From NCBI RefSeq assembly GCF_000421465.1, contig NZ_ATXB01000001.1:2139001-2203000 (forward strand): 64,000 nt of DNA. Reading direction: 5' to 3'. The stretch comes from Methylohalobius crimeensis 10Ki (GTDB lineage: Bacteria > Pseudomonadota > Gammaproteobacteria > Methylococcales > Methylothermaceae). The notes under the pieces are model-generated. The model was not told where the DNA came from. It did not search any database and was given only the letters and a program-made list of their open reading frames with translations. Both the position numbers and the translations under genes were made by a program. Of the stretch, positions 25,962 to 35,080 are shown piece by piece (within the stretch, counting starts at the first letter, position 1; the number at the start of each line of letters is the position of its first letter).

Positions 25962-27626
25962 TTATAAGACCAACTGGCGCAAATCTCCCAACAATTCCCC
26001 GTACCGGACCACGAATTGCGCGCCTTCGGCACCGTCAATGACCCGATGGTCGTAGGAAAGAGAAATGGGCAACATCAATCTGGGCGCAAACTGACTCCCG
26101 TCCCATACCGGCTGCATGCGCGCCCGGGAGAGTCCTAGAATGGCCACTTCCGGCACGTTGACGATGGGGGTGAAAAAACTGCCCCCAATACCTCCCAGGC
26201 TGGAAACCGAGAAGCACCCGCCCTGAAGATCGTCCGGCTTCAGCTTGCCGGCCCGCGCCCGGGCGCTGACCTCCGCCAACTCTTCGGCCAATGCCCATAC
26301 CCCCTTCCGGTCCACATCGCGGACGACGGGTACCACCAAGCCATCGGGCGTCGCCACCGCCACACCGATATGACAATATTGCTTTAAAAGCAGACTTTGC
26401 CCGTCCGGGGCCAATGAAGCATTGAAGTTGGGGAATTCCTTAAGTACCTTGGGCAAAGCTTTGAGCATGAACGCCAGCGGCGTCAACTTGACCTTTCTTC
26501 GCTCCGCCTCGCCTTTGAGACTCTGGCGGAATTCCTCCAATTCCGTGATGTCCACTTCGTGATGCTGGGTGACTTGCGGCGCATTGAGCCAGGCGCGCTG
26601 CAAATGGGGGCCGGTCAAGCGCTTCAAGCGCGACAAGGGCATCGATTCCACCGGTCCGAACTTGGAAAAGTCGATCTCCGGCACCGCCGGAATACCCGCG
26701 ATGCCCTCCTCGGCCGGCGCTTTTTGAAGGCGTGACTTGACGAATTCCTCCACGTCTTCTTTCAGAATTCGCCCTTTGGGACCGCTTCCCTCGACTTGTT
26801 GTAAATCCACCCCCAGCTTTCGGGCGAATTTGCGTACGGAAGGGCTGGCATAAGGCGGCACCCCTTCCGGGGCTTTCTTCGCCGCCGGCGCCTGGGGAGT
26901 CGGTGCCGGGGCGGGCGCGGCCGCCTCCGGAGCGGCCTCGGCTTGTGCGGGCACGGCGGGTTCCGGCTGGGCGGGGGGCGCTTCCTCGGCCGCGGCCTCG
27001 GGTTCGACCGCTGCACCCGCCGCCGCCAGACGAACGATGAGATCCCCTTCCTTTACTTGATCTCCCACCTTCACCATGACTTCCTCGACCTGCCCCGCCT
27101 CGGGCGAGGGCACGTCCATGGAGGCCTTGTCGCTTTCCAGCGTGATCAGAGGCGATTCCTGTTCGACCCGATCCCCCGGCTTCACCAGCACCTCAATGAC
27201 GTCCACGACATCCACATCGCCCAGGGGCGGCACGCGTATCTCTTGGATCTCGCCTTTTTCAGCCTTTGGTTGCGGCGCTTCGGAAACTTGGGATTCCGGC
27301 TGCGGTGGCGCCTCGGCTTGCTCCGGGGCAGTGGTTTCCGCCGGGGGTTCCGAGGGCGCTGCCTCGGGTTCGGTTTCGGCTTCGGCTTCGACCGCCTCCA
27401 CGCGGACGATGGGATCTCCTTCCTTCACTTGATCCCCTACCTTGACCAATACCTCCTTGATCTGCCCCGCTTCGGACGCAGGCACGTCCATGGAGGCCTT
27501 GTCGCTTTCCAGCGTAATCAGGGGCGATTCCTGCTCGATCCGATCCCCCGGTTTCACCAGCACCTCGATGACATCCACGGCATCCACATCGCCCAACGGT
27601 GGCACGCAAATTTCCTTTACACTCAC
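25962..27626 (-). CDS. aceF: Dihydrolipoamide acetyltransferase (E2 of pyruvate dehydrogenase), two lipoyl domains
   Basis: This 554-residue E2 has two N-terminal lipoyl domains (each with ESDKASMDVP, the Lys being lipoylated) separated by Ala/Pro/Glu-rich swinging linkers. A peripheral-subunit-binding domain (ASPSVRKFARKLGVDL, GPKGRILKEDV) and the catalytic domain ending in SYDHRVIDGAEGAQF follow. It transfers the acetyl group to CoA and forms the complex core. The start is GTG. It sits between aceE (54 bp upstream) and lpdA. The two lipoyl-coding segments are very alike at DNA level, a sign of recent duplication or gene conversion. Confidence 0.97.
   Translation of the reverse strand: MSVKEICVPPLGDVDAVDVIEVLVKPGDRIEQESPLITLESDKASMDVPASEAGQIKEVLVKVGDQVKEGDPIVRVEAVEAEAETEPEAAPSEPPAETTAPEQAEAPPQPESQVSEAPQPKAEKGEIQEIRVPPLGDVDVVDVIEVLVKPGDRVEQESPLITLESDKASMDVPSPEAGQVEEVMVKVGDQVKEGDLIVRLAAAGAAVEPEAAAEEAPPAQPEPAVPAQAEAAPEAAAPAPAPTPQAPAAKKAPEGVPPYASPSVRKFARKLGVDLQQVEGSGPKGRILKEDVEEFVKSRLQKAPAEEGIAGIPAVPEIDFSKFGPVESMPLSRLKRLTGPHLQRAWLNAPQVTQHHEVDITELEEFRQSLKGEAERRKVKLTPLAFMLKALPKVLKEFPNFNASLAPDGQSLLLKQYCHIGVAVATPDGLVVPVVRDVDRKGVWALAEELAEVSARARAGKLKPDDLQGGCFSVSSLGGIGGSFFTPIVNVPEVAILGLSRARMQPVWDGSQFAPRLMLPISLSYDHRVIDGAEGAQFVVRYGELLGDLRQLVL
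27033..27609. repeat. Direct repeat of lipoyl-domain coding DNA, offset 372 bp
   Basis: Segments of about 210 bp at roughly 27033-27243 and 27399-27609 are nearly the same; for example CACGTCCATGGAGGCCTTGT begins at both 27111 and 27483. They encode the two lipoyl domains of aceF. Even third-codon positions are often shared, which implies homogenisation rather than only functional constraint. Confidence 0.8.
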
Positions 27627-27680
27627 CCTCTCACCCTGTTGTTCTAAAGTCAGAATTGTTTTCCGTAGCTGGCCCTCGAG

Positions 27681-30392
27681 CTATACCGTCCACGGGAGCG
27701 GTTTGTCCGGATCGATTCCGTACTTGTCGATAGCCTCCTTGACCCGCTTCATGGGCATGCTTCCTTCATCGGCCAACGCCTTGAGCGCCGTCATGGCGAC
27801 GCTATATCGATCCACCTCGAAAAATTCCCGTAAATTCTTGCGAACGTCGCTGCGTCCGAAACCGTCGGTCCCGAGTACGTAATAAGGACGCGGCACGAAC
27901 TGGCGGATTTGATCGGCATGGGCACGTATATAATCGCTCGCCGCTACCACCGGGCCGCGAGTCGGCTCCAAACAGCCGGTCACATACGGCAACCGGGGTT
28001 TCTTAGAGGTGGGATGGCGCAAATTCCAACGCTCTGCGCCCACGCCTTCGCGTTGCAACTCGGAGTAGCTGGTAACGCTCCAGACGGCGGCGGTAATGCC
28101 GAAATCTTCCTGCAGCAAATCGGCTGCGGCGATGACTTCGCGCAAAATGGTGCCGCTGCCGAACAACTGCACCTGGGCATCCTCCGATCCCGAGAACCGA
28201 TACATGCCGTTCAAGATGCCTTCCTCCGCACCTTCCGGCAAGGCCGGGTGGGCATAATTCTCGTTCATCACGGTCAAGTAGTAATAGACGTTCTCGCCGT
28301 CTTCCATCATCCGACGCATACCGTCGCGAATGATGACCGCCAACTCGTAACCGAAGCAAGGATCGTAAGCCACACAGTTGGGCACCGCGGAGAAAAACAG
28401 CAAATTGTGACCGTCCTGGTGCTGCAAGCCTTCCCCCGCCAGGGTGGTTCGGCCGGCGGTTCCGCCCATCAAAAACCCACGCGCCTGCATATCCCCGGCC
28501 GCCCAGCACAGATCCCCGACGCGCTGGTAACCGAACATCGAGTAATAGGTGTAAAACGGCACTGTCGGCAGATCGTTGTTGCTGTATGAGGTGGCCGCGG
28601 CGATCCAGTCGCTCATGGAGCCGGATTCGGAGATTCCTTCCTCCAGAACCTGACCTTCTTGATCCTCGCGGTAGTAGGCGATCTGTCCCGCATCCTCGGG
28701 CTCGTAAAGCTGCCCCACATGGGAATAGATCCCGTACTGGCGGAACAATCCCTCCATGCCGAAAGTCCGGGCTTCGTCGGGTACGATGGGAACCACGTGC
28801 TTGCCTACTTGGCGATCTCGCATCAAACCGGTCAGGATGCGGACGAACATCATGGTGGTGGACATCTCCCGATCGCCGGTTCCCTGCAAAGCGAAATCGA
28901 ACGCCTTGGCCTCGGGCTTCGGCAGGGACTTGCTGGGTTGGCGCCGGCGTCGGGGCAAATAGCCCCCGAGGGCACGGCGACGCTCGTGGAGGTACTCCAT
29001 CTGCGGGCTATCCTCCGGCGGCTTATAAAAAGGCGCCTCCGCCAATTTGGCGTCGGGAATGGGAATATCGAAGCGATCGCGGAATTGGCGGAGTATTTTT
29101 TCCTCCAGCTTCTTTTGCTGGTGGGCGCCCATGCGGCCCTGGCCGGCCTCCCCCATGCCGTAGCCCTTGATGGTTTTGGCCAGAATCACCGTGGGCTGTC
29201 CGGTATGCTTCGTCGCCGCGGCATAGGCGGCATACACCTTGCGCGGATCGTGCCCCCCCCGGTCGAGACGGAAGATTTCCTCGTCCGACATGTGGGCCAC
29301 CATCTCCCGAAGCTCCGGATACTTACCGAAGAAATGTTCGCGCACATAGGCACCATCCTTGGCCTTATAAGTCTGATATTCGCCGTCCACCGCCTCTTCC
29401 ATGCGTTTTTTCAATATCCCTTTGGAGTCCTGGGCCAATAGCGGATCCCAACGCGATCCCCAGATCACCTTGATGACGTTCCAACCGGCGCCGCGGAAAA
29501 GCCCTTCCAGCTCCTGAATGATTTTGCCGTCGCCGCGCACCGGCCCATCGAGGCGTTGCAGATTGCAGTTGACCACGAAGATCAAATTGTCCAGGCGTTC
29601 ACGCCCCGCCAGGGACAATCCGCCGATGGATTCGGGCTCGTCCATCTCGCCGTCGCCGCAGAAACACCAAACCTTGCGGCCCTCGGTGTTGGCCAGGTTG
29701 CGATCGTGCAGATAGCGCATGAAGCGCGCCTGATAGATGGCCATCAAGGGACCCAGCCCCATGGATACGGTCGGGAATTGCCAAAAATCCGGCATCAACC
29801 AGGGATGGGGATAGGAGGAGAGACCTTCGCCTCCCACTTCGGAGCGGAATTGATGCAAATGCTCCTCGGTCAACCGGCCCTCGAGGAATGCCCGGGCGTA
29901 AATCCCCGGTGAGACATGCCCCTGGAAATAGACCAAATCTCCCCCGAAATCTTCACTCGGAGCGCGGAAAAAGTGGTTGAAGCCCACCTCATACAAGGTC
30001 GCCGCGGAAGCGAAAGACGCGATGTGTCCCCCGTATTCGGTGGATTTTCGATTCGCCTGGACCACCATCGCCATGGCATTCCAGCGAATATAGGAACGGA
30101 TCTGACGCTCGATGGCCAAGTCGCCCGGGCAGCGTTCTTCCAAATGCGGAGGAATGGTATTGATATAAGCGGTGGATGCGGTAAACGGGATATTGATATC
30201 GGAACGCCGGGCCTCGTCGATCAAACGCTCCACCAAATAATGAGCTCGCTGCGGCCCCTGGGCTCGAATCACCGCTTCCAGGGCTTCCACCCATTCCCGG
30301 GTTTCCTCCGGGTCGGAATCCTGGAACAGCTGTCTGCCGGGCAGCCTGCTCAAATCAAGATTTTCTCCTACGGAGCTCTTCGAGTGTGTCAC
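27681..30392 (-). CDS. aceE: Pyruvate dehydrogenase E1, homodimeric type
   Basis: This 903-residue thiamine-diphosphate enzyme decarboxylates pyruvate and acetylates the E2 lipoyl groups. It has FFRAPSEDFGGDLVYFQGHVSPGIYARAF and the ThDP/Mg motif CGDGEMDEPES ... VVNCNLQRLDGPVRGDG. Length matches the gammaproteobacterial AceE type. The start is GTG at 30392, 4 nt after GGAGG. That GTG overlaps the stop of the upstream Uma2 remnant (GTGA), so translation may be coupled to it. The operon runs ffh-moaA-Uma2'-aceE-aceF-lpdA-hydrolase with little spacing. No PdhR gene or clear operator is visible nearby. Confidence 0.97.
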   Translation of the reverse strand: MTHSKSSVGENLDLSRLPGRQLFQDSDPEETREWVEALEAVIRAQGPQRAHYLVERLIDEARRSDINIPFTASTAYINTIPPHLEERCPGDLAIERQIRSYIRWNAMAMVVQANRKSTEYGGHIASFASAATLYEVGFNHFFRAPSEDFGGDLVYFQGHVSPGIYARAFLEGRLTEEHLHQFRSEVGGEGLSSYPHPWLMPDFWQFPTVSMGLGPLMAIYQARFMRYLHDRNLANTEGRKVWCFCGDGEMDEPESIGGLSLAGRERLDNLIFVVNCNLQRLDGPVRGDGKIIQELEGLFRGAGWNVIKVIWGSRWDPLLAQDSKGILKKRMEEAVDGEYQTYKAKDGAYVREHFFGKYPELREMVAHMSDEEIFRLDRGGHDPRKVYAAYAAATKHTGQPTVILAKTIKGYGMGEAGQGRMGAHQQKKLEEKILRQFRDRFDIPIPDAKLAEAPFYKPPEDSPQMEYLHERRRALGGYLPRRRRQPSKSLPKPEAKAFDFALQGTGDREMSTTMMFVRILTGLMRDRQVGKHVVPIVPDEARTFGMEGLFRQYGIYSHVGQLYEPEDAGQIAYYREDQEGQVLEEGISESGSMSDWIAAATSYSNNDLPTVPFYTYYSMFGYQRVGDLCWAAGDMQARGFLMGGTAGRTTLAGEGLQHQDGHNLLFFSAVPNCVAYDPCFGYELAVIIRDGMRRMMEDGENVYYYLTVMNENYAHPALPEGAEEGILNGMYRFSGSEDAQVQLFGSGTILREVIAAADLLQEDFGITAAVWSVTSYSELQREGVGAERWNLRHPTSKKPRLPYVTGCLEPTRGPVVAASDYIRAHADQIRQFVPRPYYVLGTDGFGRSDVRKNLREFFEVDRYSVAMTALKALADEGSMPMKRVKEAIDKYGIDPDKPLPWTV

Positions 30393-30682
30393 ATAACCTC
30401 CAAAATACTTGCCAAACGATCCAAGTCCAAATGCAAATCCGTTACCGCTTCACTGACCGCCACGTCCTCCAAGGCCCGGATCTCAGGCGCGCCGAACGTT
30501 TCTCCGGAAGGCAGCGAATCCCCCTGCCGCCGGCAGATCTCGACAACCGCTTCCTGATGACGTCTAGTCGGCGCGGGCGCCATCGCATGGGGAATGCCCT
30601 CGATCAACTCCCAACGCTCGTCGTCGGACCAAGTGAGGTAATCCGCATAGGTAAATTTAAATTCGGCTTCGGCCAAGGGCAT
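30389..30682 (-). pseudogene. Uma2-family (DUF820) nuclease remnant with in-frame internal deletion
   Basis: This 97-residue frame begins exactly like Uma2-family putative endonucleases (FTYADYLTWSDDERWELIEGIPHAMAPAPTRRHQEAVVEI) but lacks the central half that carries the PD-(D/E)XK-type catalytic residues. The ending (SGETFGAPEIRALEDVAVS, LHLDLDRL) resembles the usual Uma2 C-terminus, so roughly 90 residues seem deleted from the middle without frame loss. It has a ribosome-binding site (GGAGG) at the end of moaA, and its own 3' end supplies the ribosome-binding site of aceE. It may persist only as a translational bridge. Confidence 0.65.
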
Positions 30683-30685
30683 GGC

Positions 30686-31678
30686 TTAACCTCCGGTCAC
30701 ATTCATATGACGCAGAACGATCGGTTGCTCGTCCAATTCGAAATAGTGTCTTTCCGGCTTGATCTCCATCGCTTTCATAATAGCCGCCTTCAACCGGTCC
30801 CCTTCACCGGGATAGCGACGCAGCACTTGCTTCAGATCCACCGAGTGCTCGTTACCCAGGCACAGAAGCAGCCGGCCCTCCACGGTCAGGCGAACCCGGT
30901 TGCAATCGGCGCAAAAATTATGACTGTGGGGGGAAATGAATCCCACCCTCGATTCGGTCCCGGCCACCTTGAAATAGCGCGACGGTCCGCCGGTACGCCG
31001 ATGCTCGACCACCGGCAAAAGCTTGAATTCGCGCATCAGATCGGCCCGCACTTGGTCGGAAGAATAAAACACCGCCGCCCGATCGTGACCGTCGATCACC
31101 CCCAAGGGCATCTCTTCGATGAAGCTGATATCCAAGCCCTTGTCCACGGCAAAGCGAACCAGATCCACCACCTCGTCGTGGTTGCTGCCCCTCATCACCA
31201 CGGTATTGAGCTTGATTCCGGAAAATCCCGCTTGCCGAGCGGCTTCGATCCCGGTCAATACCCGACTCAGATCCCCCACCCGGGTCAAGTGCCGAAACCG
31301 TTCGGGTCTCAGGCTGTCGAGACTGATATTGATCCGGCGCACCCCCACCGCCGCCAACTGCCGGGCGCTAGCGGCCAGACGCATGCCGTTGGTGGTCATC
31401 ACCAATTCCTTGAGAGGAAGCCGGCCGATTTTTTCGATCAATTCCAGCGCCCCGCGCCGCACCAAGGGTTCTCCGCCAGTGATGCGGATTTTCTCCACTC
31501 CCAGCGCCACGAAGGCTTCCGCCAGGGTATAGATCTCTTCCAGCGTCAGAATCTGCGCCCGAGGTAGAAAGGTCATGTCCTCGGCCATGCAATACCGGCA
31601 ACGCAAATCGCAGCGGTCGGTGATGGAAATGCGCAGATAACGGATTCGGCGGCCGAAACGATCGATCAGTTGGGTCAA
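30686..31678 (-). CDS. moaA: GTP 3',8-cyclase (molybdenum cofactor biosynthesis)
   Basis: This 330-residue radical-SAM enzyme catalyses the first step of molybdopterin synthesis from GTP. The N-terminal cluster motif is [10 protein letters not shown] (CxxxCxxC). The C-terminal second cluster cysteines lie in [24 protein letters not shown]-binding GGEP is present, and the protein ends in the conserved Gly-Gly tail (NVTGG). It lies between ffh and the Uma2 remnant; no other mo genes are in the window. Confidence 0.96.
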   Translation of the reverse strand: MTQLIDRFGRRIRYLRISITDRCDLRCRYCMAEDMTFLPRAQILTLEEIYTLAEAFVALGVEKIRITGGEPLVRRGALELIEKIGRLPLKELVMTTNGMRLAASARQLAAVGVRRINISLDSLRPERFRHLTRVGDLSRVLTGIEAARQAGFSGIKLNTVVMRGSNHDEVVDLVRFAVDKGLDISFIEEMPLGVIDGHDRAAVFYSSDQVRADLMREFKLLPVVEHRRTGGPSRYFKVAGTESRVGFISPHSHNFCADCNRVRLTVEGRLLLCLGNEHSVDLKQVLRRYPGEGDRLKAAIMKAMEIKPERHYFELDEQPIVLRHMNVTGG

Positions 31679-31689
31679 GATTCACCCCT

Positions 31690-33054
31690 TCAAAACGGCA
31701 TTTTCGGCATCCCGCCACCAGGCATCCCCGGGAATCCGCCTTTGCCGAAGCCTTTCTTTTTCTTCATTTTCTTCATCATCTTCTGCATCTGGCCAAACTG
31801 CTTCAGCAAGCGGTTCACATCCTGGATCTGGACGCCGGAGCCGCCGGCGATCCGCCGTTTTCGCGAGTTATTGATCACCGCGGGAAAACGACGCTCGTGG
31901 GGGGTCATGGCGTTGATGATGGCAATTTGGCGATTGATGTCCCGGTCGTTCACGCTCTCCTTGACGTTTTTGGGCAACTCTCCCATGCCGGGCAGCTTGT
32001 CCAGAAGCTTGGATACTCCGCCCATTTTGTTGAGCTGCATCAACTGATCGCGCATATCCGCCAGGTCGAAACCTTTGCCCTTTTGAATTTTATTGGCGAA
32101 TTTCTCCGCCTTGCCGCGGTCGATCTTGCTTTCGACCTCCTCGATAAGACTGAGCACGTCCCCCATGCCCAAGATCCTGGAGGCAATCCGGTCGGGATGA
32201 AACAATTCCAGGGCGTCGCTTTTCTCCCCGGTCCCGATGAATTTAATCGGTTTGCCGGTGATATGACGGATCGACAATGCCGCCCCGCCGCGGGCATCCC
32301 CATCGGCCTTGGTCAGCACCACCCCGGTCAAAGGGAGCGCGTCGTGAAAAGCCTTGGCGGTATTGGCCGCATCCTGACCGGTCATGCTATCCACCACGAA
32401 CAGGGTTTCGATCGGATGAACCGCGGCATGGATCGCTTGGATCTCCCCCATCATAGCCTGATCGATGTGCAAACGGCCGGCGGAGTCGATCAGCACCGCG
32501 TCCACCAGATGCTTTTTGGCGTAGTCCACCGCTCTTTGGGCGATTGTCACCGGATCTTCATCGGAGGTGGACGGGACGAATTCGACTCCCACTTCCCCGG
32601 CCAGGGTCTCGAGCTGGTCGATGGCGGCGGGACGATACACGTCGGTACTGACGACCGCGACTTTTTTCTTCTGCCGTTCCTTGAGCCAGCGAGCCAGCTT
32701 GGCCACGGACGTGGTCTTGCCCGCCCCCTGAAGGCCGGCCATCAGGATGACCGCGGGTGGTTGGGTGGCCAGATCGAGGCCGGAGCTTTCTCCACCGATC
32801 ACCTCGATGAGCTCCTGATGGACGATCTTGACGAACGCCTGCCCCGGCGTCAGGCTGGACTGAACTTCCTGGCCCAGGGCGCGCGTTTTGATCCTTTCGA
32901 TAAAGGCTTTGACCACCGGCAAGGCGACATCCGCCTCCAGCAGGGCCATGCGCACCTCGCGCAAGGTATCTTTGATATTATCCTCGGTCAGCCGCCCCTG
33001 GCCGCGGATTTTCTTGAAAGACTGGGTCAAGCGTTCGGAAAGATTGTCAAACAT
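31690..33054 (-). CDS. ffh: Signal recognition particle protein Ffh
   Basis: This 454-residue SRP54 GTPase binds 4.5S RNA and signal sequences for co-translational membrane targeting. An N-domain (MFDNLSERLTQSFKKIRG) is followed by the G-domain with GLQGAGKTTSVAKLA, DTAGR-equivalent DSAGRLHID, and TKADGDARGG. The C-terminal methionine-rich M-domain contains the RNA-binding GSG motif (IAGGSGVQIQDVNRLLKQFGQM) and ends in a Met/Gly/Lys-rich tail. It is the first gene of the minus-strand run leading to pyruvate dehydrogenase and is divergent from the CcsA-like gene. Confidence 0.97.
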   Translation of the reverse strand: MFDNLSERLTQSFKKIRGQGRLTEDNIKDTLREVRMALLEADVALPVVKAFIERIKTRALGQEVQSSLTPGQAFVKIVHQELIEVIGGESSGLDLATQPPAVILMAGLQGAGKTTSVAKLARWLKERQKKKVAVVSTDVYRPAAIDQLETLAGEVGVEFVPSTSDEDPVTIAQRAVDYAKKHLVDAVLIDSAGRLHIDQAMMGEIQAIHAAVHPIETLFVVDSMTGQDAANTAKAFHDALPLTGVVLTKADGDARGGAALSIRHITGKPIKFIGTGEKSDALELFHPDRIASRILGMGDVLSLIEEVESKIDRGKAEKFANKIQKGKGFDLADMRDQLMQLNKMGGVSKLLDKLPGMGELPKNVKESVNDRDINRQIAIINAMTPHERRFPAVINNSRKRRIAGGSGVQIQDVNRLLKQFGQMQKMMKKMKKKKGFGKGGFPGMPGGGMPKMPF

Positions 33055-33150
33055 TTTGCACTATCACCTGAAATACACTAGAACGATACCGGCTGTTCAA
33101 AGCTTCATGTCATCCATACATTATGCCAGACTAAGGTCCAGAGGAAAGCT

Positions 33151-34026
33151 TTGTCGACTTTAACCCACATGTCCGCCATTTTCGCCATCGTCTTATACGC
33201 CGTCGCCACCGCCCTTCTGTTGCGCCGTCCCGGCACGCTTGGCGGCAGCCCGGGACAAGTCTCGACCAGAGGAAACGAGTTCGCCCCGAGCAGCCCCCCA
33301 CACCGATGGCTGGGACGAGTACCGTTTAAGCTTGGCTTGGCTTGGCTCGGACTCGTCCTGCACGGTGCCGCGCTGATCGGTTTGATGATCACCCCCGCGG
33401 GCGTCGACCTGGGCTTTTTCAGTACCGCCACCTTGGTCAGCCTGATGATCGTCCTGCTGTTTCTCCTCGCGGCGATCGACAAACCGGTGGATAAACTGGG
33501 GGTGGCCGTCCTGCCGCTGGCCGCGATGACATTGATCCTTAGACTGACTTTTCCGGAGGAAGTGCATACCCTAACCGATCCTTCTCCGGGCATGGAAGCG
33601 CATATCCTGGTTTCCATCCTGGCATTCAGCCTGCTCAACATCGCCGCCCTGCAGGCCTTGCTTCTGGCCTTTCAAGACTGGCAACTGCATCGCAAACGGA
33701 CCAATTGGTTTCTGCGTTCCTTGCCTTCCCTACAGACGATGGAAAGCCTGCTCTTTCAGATGATCGGTATCGGTTTTCTGCTTCTCAGCGTATCCTTGGC
33801 CACCGGTTTCCTGTTCATTCAGGATCTGTTCGCCCAACACCTGGTCCATAAAACCGTGCTGTCGATCCTTTCATGGCTGGTGTTCGGGGTACTGCTGGCA
33901 GGGAGGTGGCGCTTCGGTTGGCGGGGACGGACCGCGATCCGCTGGACTTTGGGAGGATTCGTCATGCTCACGCTGGCTTATTTCGGAAGCAAGCTGGTGC
34001 TGGAAATTATTCTGGAAAGAACCTAA
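33151..34026 (+). CDS. CcsA/YpjD-family inner-membrane protein
   Basis: This 291-residue multi-pass membrane protein is of the cytochrome c assembly (CcsA/HemX-like) family, with about eight hydrophobic segments. MEAHILVSILAFSLLNIAALQALLLA and LSWLVFGVLLAGRWRFGWRGRTAIRWTLGGF match the conserved His/Trp blocks of the family. The usual partner arrangement, divergent from ffh, is seen in many Gammaproteobacteria where the gene is called ypjD. The start is TTG at 33151; an ATG six codons in (33169) is equally possible. A heme-handling role is inferred from family only. Confidence 0.88.
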   Translation: MSTLTHMSAIFAIVLYAVATALLLRRPGTLGGSPGQVSTRGNEFAPSSPPHRWLGRVPFKLGLAWLGLVLHGAALIGLMITPAGVDLGFFSTATLVSLMIVLLFLLAAIDKPVDKLGVAVLPLAAMTLILRLTFPEEVHTLTDPSPGMEAHILVSILAFSLLNIAALQALLLAFQDWQLHRKRTNWFLRSLPSLQTMESLLFQMIGIGFLLLSVSLATGFLFIQDLFAQHLVHKTVLSILSWLVFGVLLAGRWRFGWRGRTAIRWTLGGFVMLTLAYFGSKLVLEIILERT

Positions 34027-34029
34027 ATC

Positions 34030-34305
34030 TTAAGCCCGATCGGCACAATTCAACCACGTTCTTTCAGGGAAATTTTTGTATTCACGGCACCTCAGACGAA
34101 CAATCTCCCGGTCGATACTGACGATTGCCTGCACTTTCTCGACACCGGCTTTTTCCACCCCCCCAACCGGGCCTTGCTTCATTCTTTCATAGAGCACCTG
34201 ACGCTTTCGCTCTATTTGTCCCACCCGATTCCAAGAAGACTCGCGGGCATAAACCAGCATTTTTTGACTTAAGGCCAAGGCCAGATTGAGTGTTTCCAAT
34301 TCCAT
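34030..34305 (-). CDS. FliT-like flagellar chaperone, second copy
   Basis: A small helical protein of about 91 residues starting at ATG 34305 (MELETLNLALALSQKML), after AAGGGAG. A longer frame upstream overlaps the preceding gene and is unlikely. Charged amphipathic helices (RESSWNRVGQIERKRQVLYERM) and position after fliS suggest a FliT-type export chaperone, which in enterobacteria caps FliD and restrains the flagellar regulator. Sequence alone is too weak to be sure. It is the last gene of the flagellar run. Confidence 0.5.
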   Translation of the reverse strand: MELETLNLALALSQKMLVYARESSWNRVGQIERKRQVLYERMKQGPVGGVEKAGVEKVQAIVSIDREIVRLRCREYKNFPERTWLNCADRA

Positions 34306-34318
34306 TCGTATGCTCCCT

Positions 34319-34648
34319 TCAACCGGCACCGGCCCGATAGGCCGCAACCGCCTTTTTCCCTCCCCGCAATTGTTGCAATCGACTCGCCACCTCATTTTTT
34401 TTTCGCTCGATGTTCTCGGTCAAAGCGGAGTCTTCCACGAGAACTCTTTCTATGAAGGTCTTGAATTCTTCCTCCGATCGAAAAAAAATTCGGCGATTCG
34501 AACAGAGGTACGCCAACAATTTTCTTCGCCGCTTTTCCAAATTCACCACCCCGTCGTAATCGCCCGACTCGGCTGCTTGCAACATCAAGGCGTTTACTTG
34601 CAACACCTCTTCGGCTCCCGACAGCTCACTCACCGAGTTTTCAATCAC
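34319..34648 (-). CDS. FliT-like flagellar chaperone, first copy
   Basis: This 109-residue helical protein (VLQVNALMLQAAESGDYDGVVNLEKRRRKLLAYL, FKTFIERVLVEDSALTENIERKKNEVASRLQQL) overlaps the stop of fliS by 4 bp (ATGA), so it is translationally coupled to it. Length, helical pattern and the fliD-fliS-fliT order favour a FliT-like chaperone. It is followed 13 bp later by another small protein of the same type, so the two may be paralogues with divided roles. Confidence 0.6.
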   Translation of the reverse strand: MIENSVSELSGAEEVLQVNALMLQAAESGDYDGVVNLEKRRRKLLAYLCSNRRIFFRSEEEFKTFIERVLVEDSALTENIERKKNEVASRLQQLRGGKKAVAAYRAGAG

Positions 34649-35064
34649 GAGGATTCCTCCGGTACGCTTTGCCGGAGCTCTTCAGGAATGGCTTGCCAAG
34701 CATCTTTTATGCCCTCTAACAATCCGTAAACTTCATCCAAGGCGGACAAATCGTTCTTTAGATTGGCCTCCAGCAAGCGCCTTTGCATATAGACATACAA
34801 TTCTTCGAGATTGCGCGCCAACTCGCCCCCGCTTTTTTCGTCGAGACTTGCGCGCAAACCATCCAGAACGGCGATGGCCTGTCCGACTTTCTGGCCTTTC
34901 AGGGCGATTTCCCCTCGCTGAAGCGCCCCCTTGGCGATTGCTATCCTCTCCAAGCCCCCCTCGAACAACATGGTGATCAATTGATGAGGGTTGGCCGTCG
35001 CCGCCCCCACCCGGGTGCCTACCTGCTTATACATATCGAGCGCATAATTTGCAGTCATGCTCAT
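34645..35064 (-). CDS. fliS: Flagellar export chaperone FliS
   Basis: A protein of about 139 residues with the FliS signature (YALDMYKQVGTRVGAATANPHQLITMLFEGGLERIAIAKGAL) and the later YVYMQRRLLEANLKND block. It binds unpolymerised flagellin and delivers it to the export gate. The ATG at 35064 is preferred because AGGAGG lies 7 nt upstream; the ATG at 35070 is too close to it. It follows fliD and overlaps the first FliT-like gene. Confidence 0.95.
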   Translation of the reverse strand: MSMTANYALDMYKQVGTRVGAATANPHQLITMLFEGGLERIAIAKGALQRGEIALKGQKVGQAIAVLDGLRASLDEKSGGELARNLEELYVYMQRRLLEANLKNDLSALDEVYGLLEGIKDAWQAIPEELRQSVPEESS

Positions 35065-35080
35065 CTCCATCCCTCCTGTT

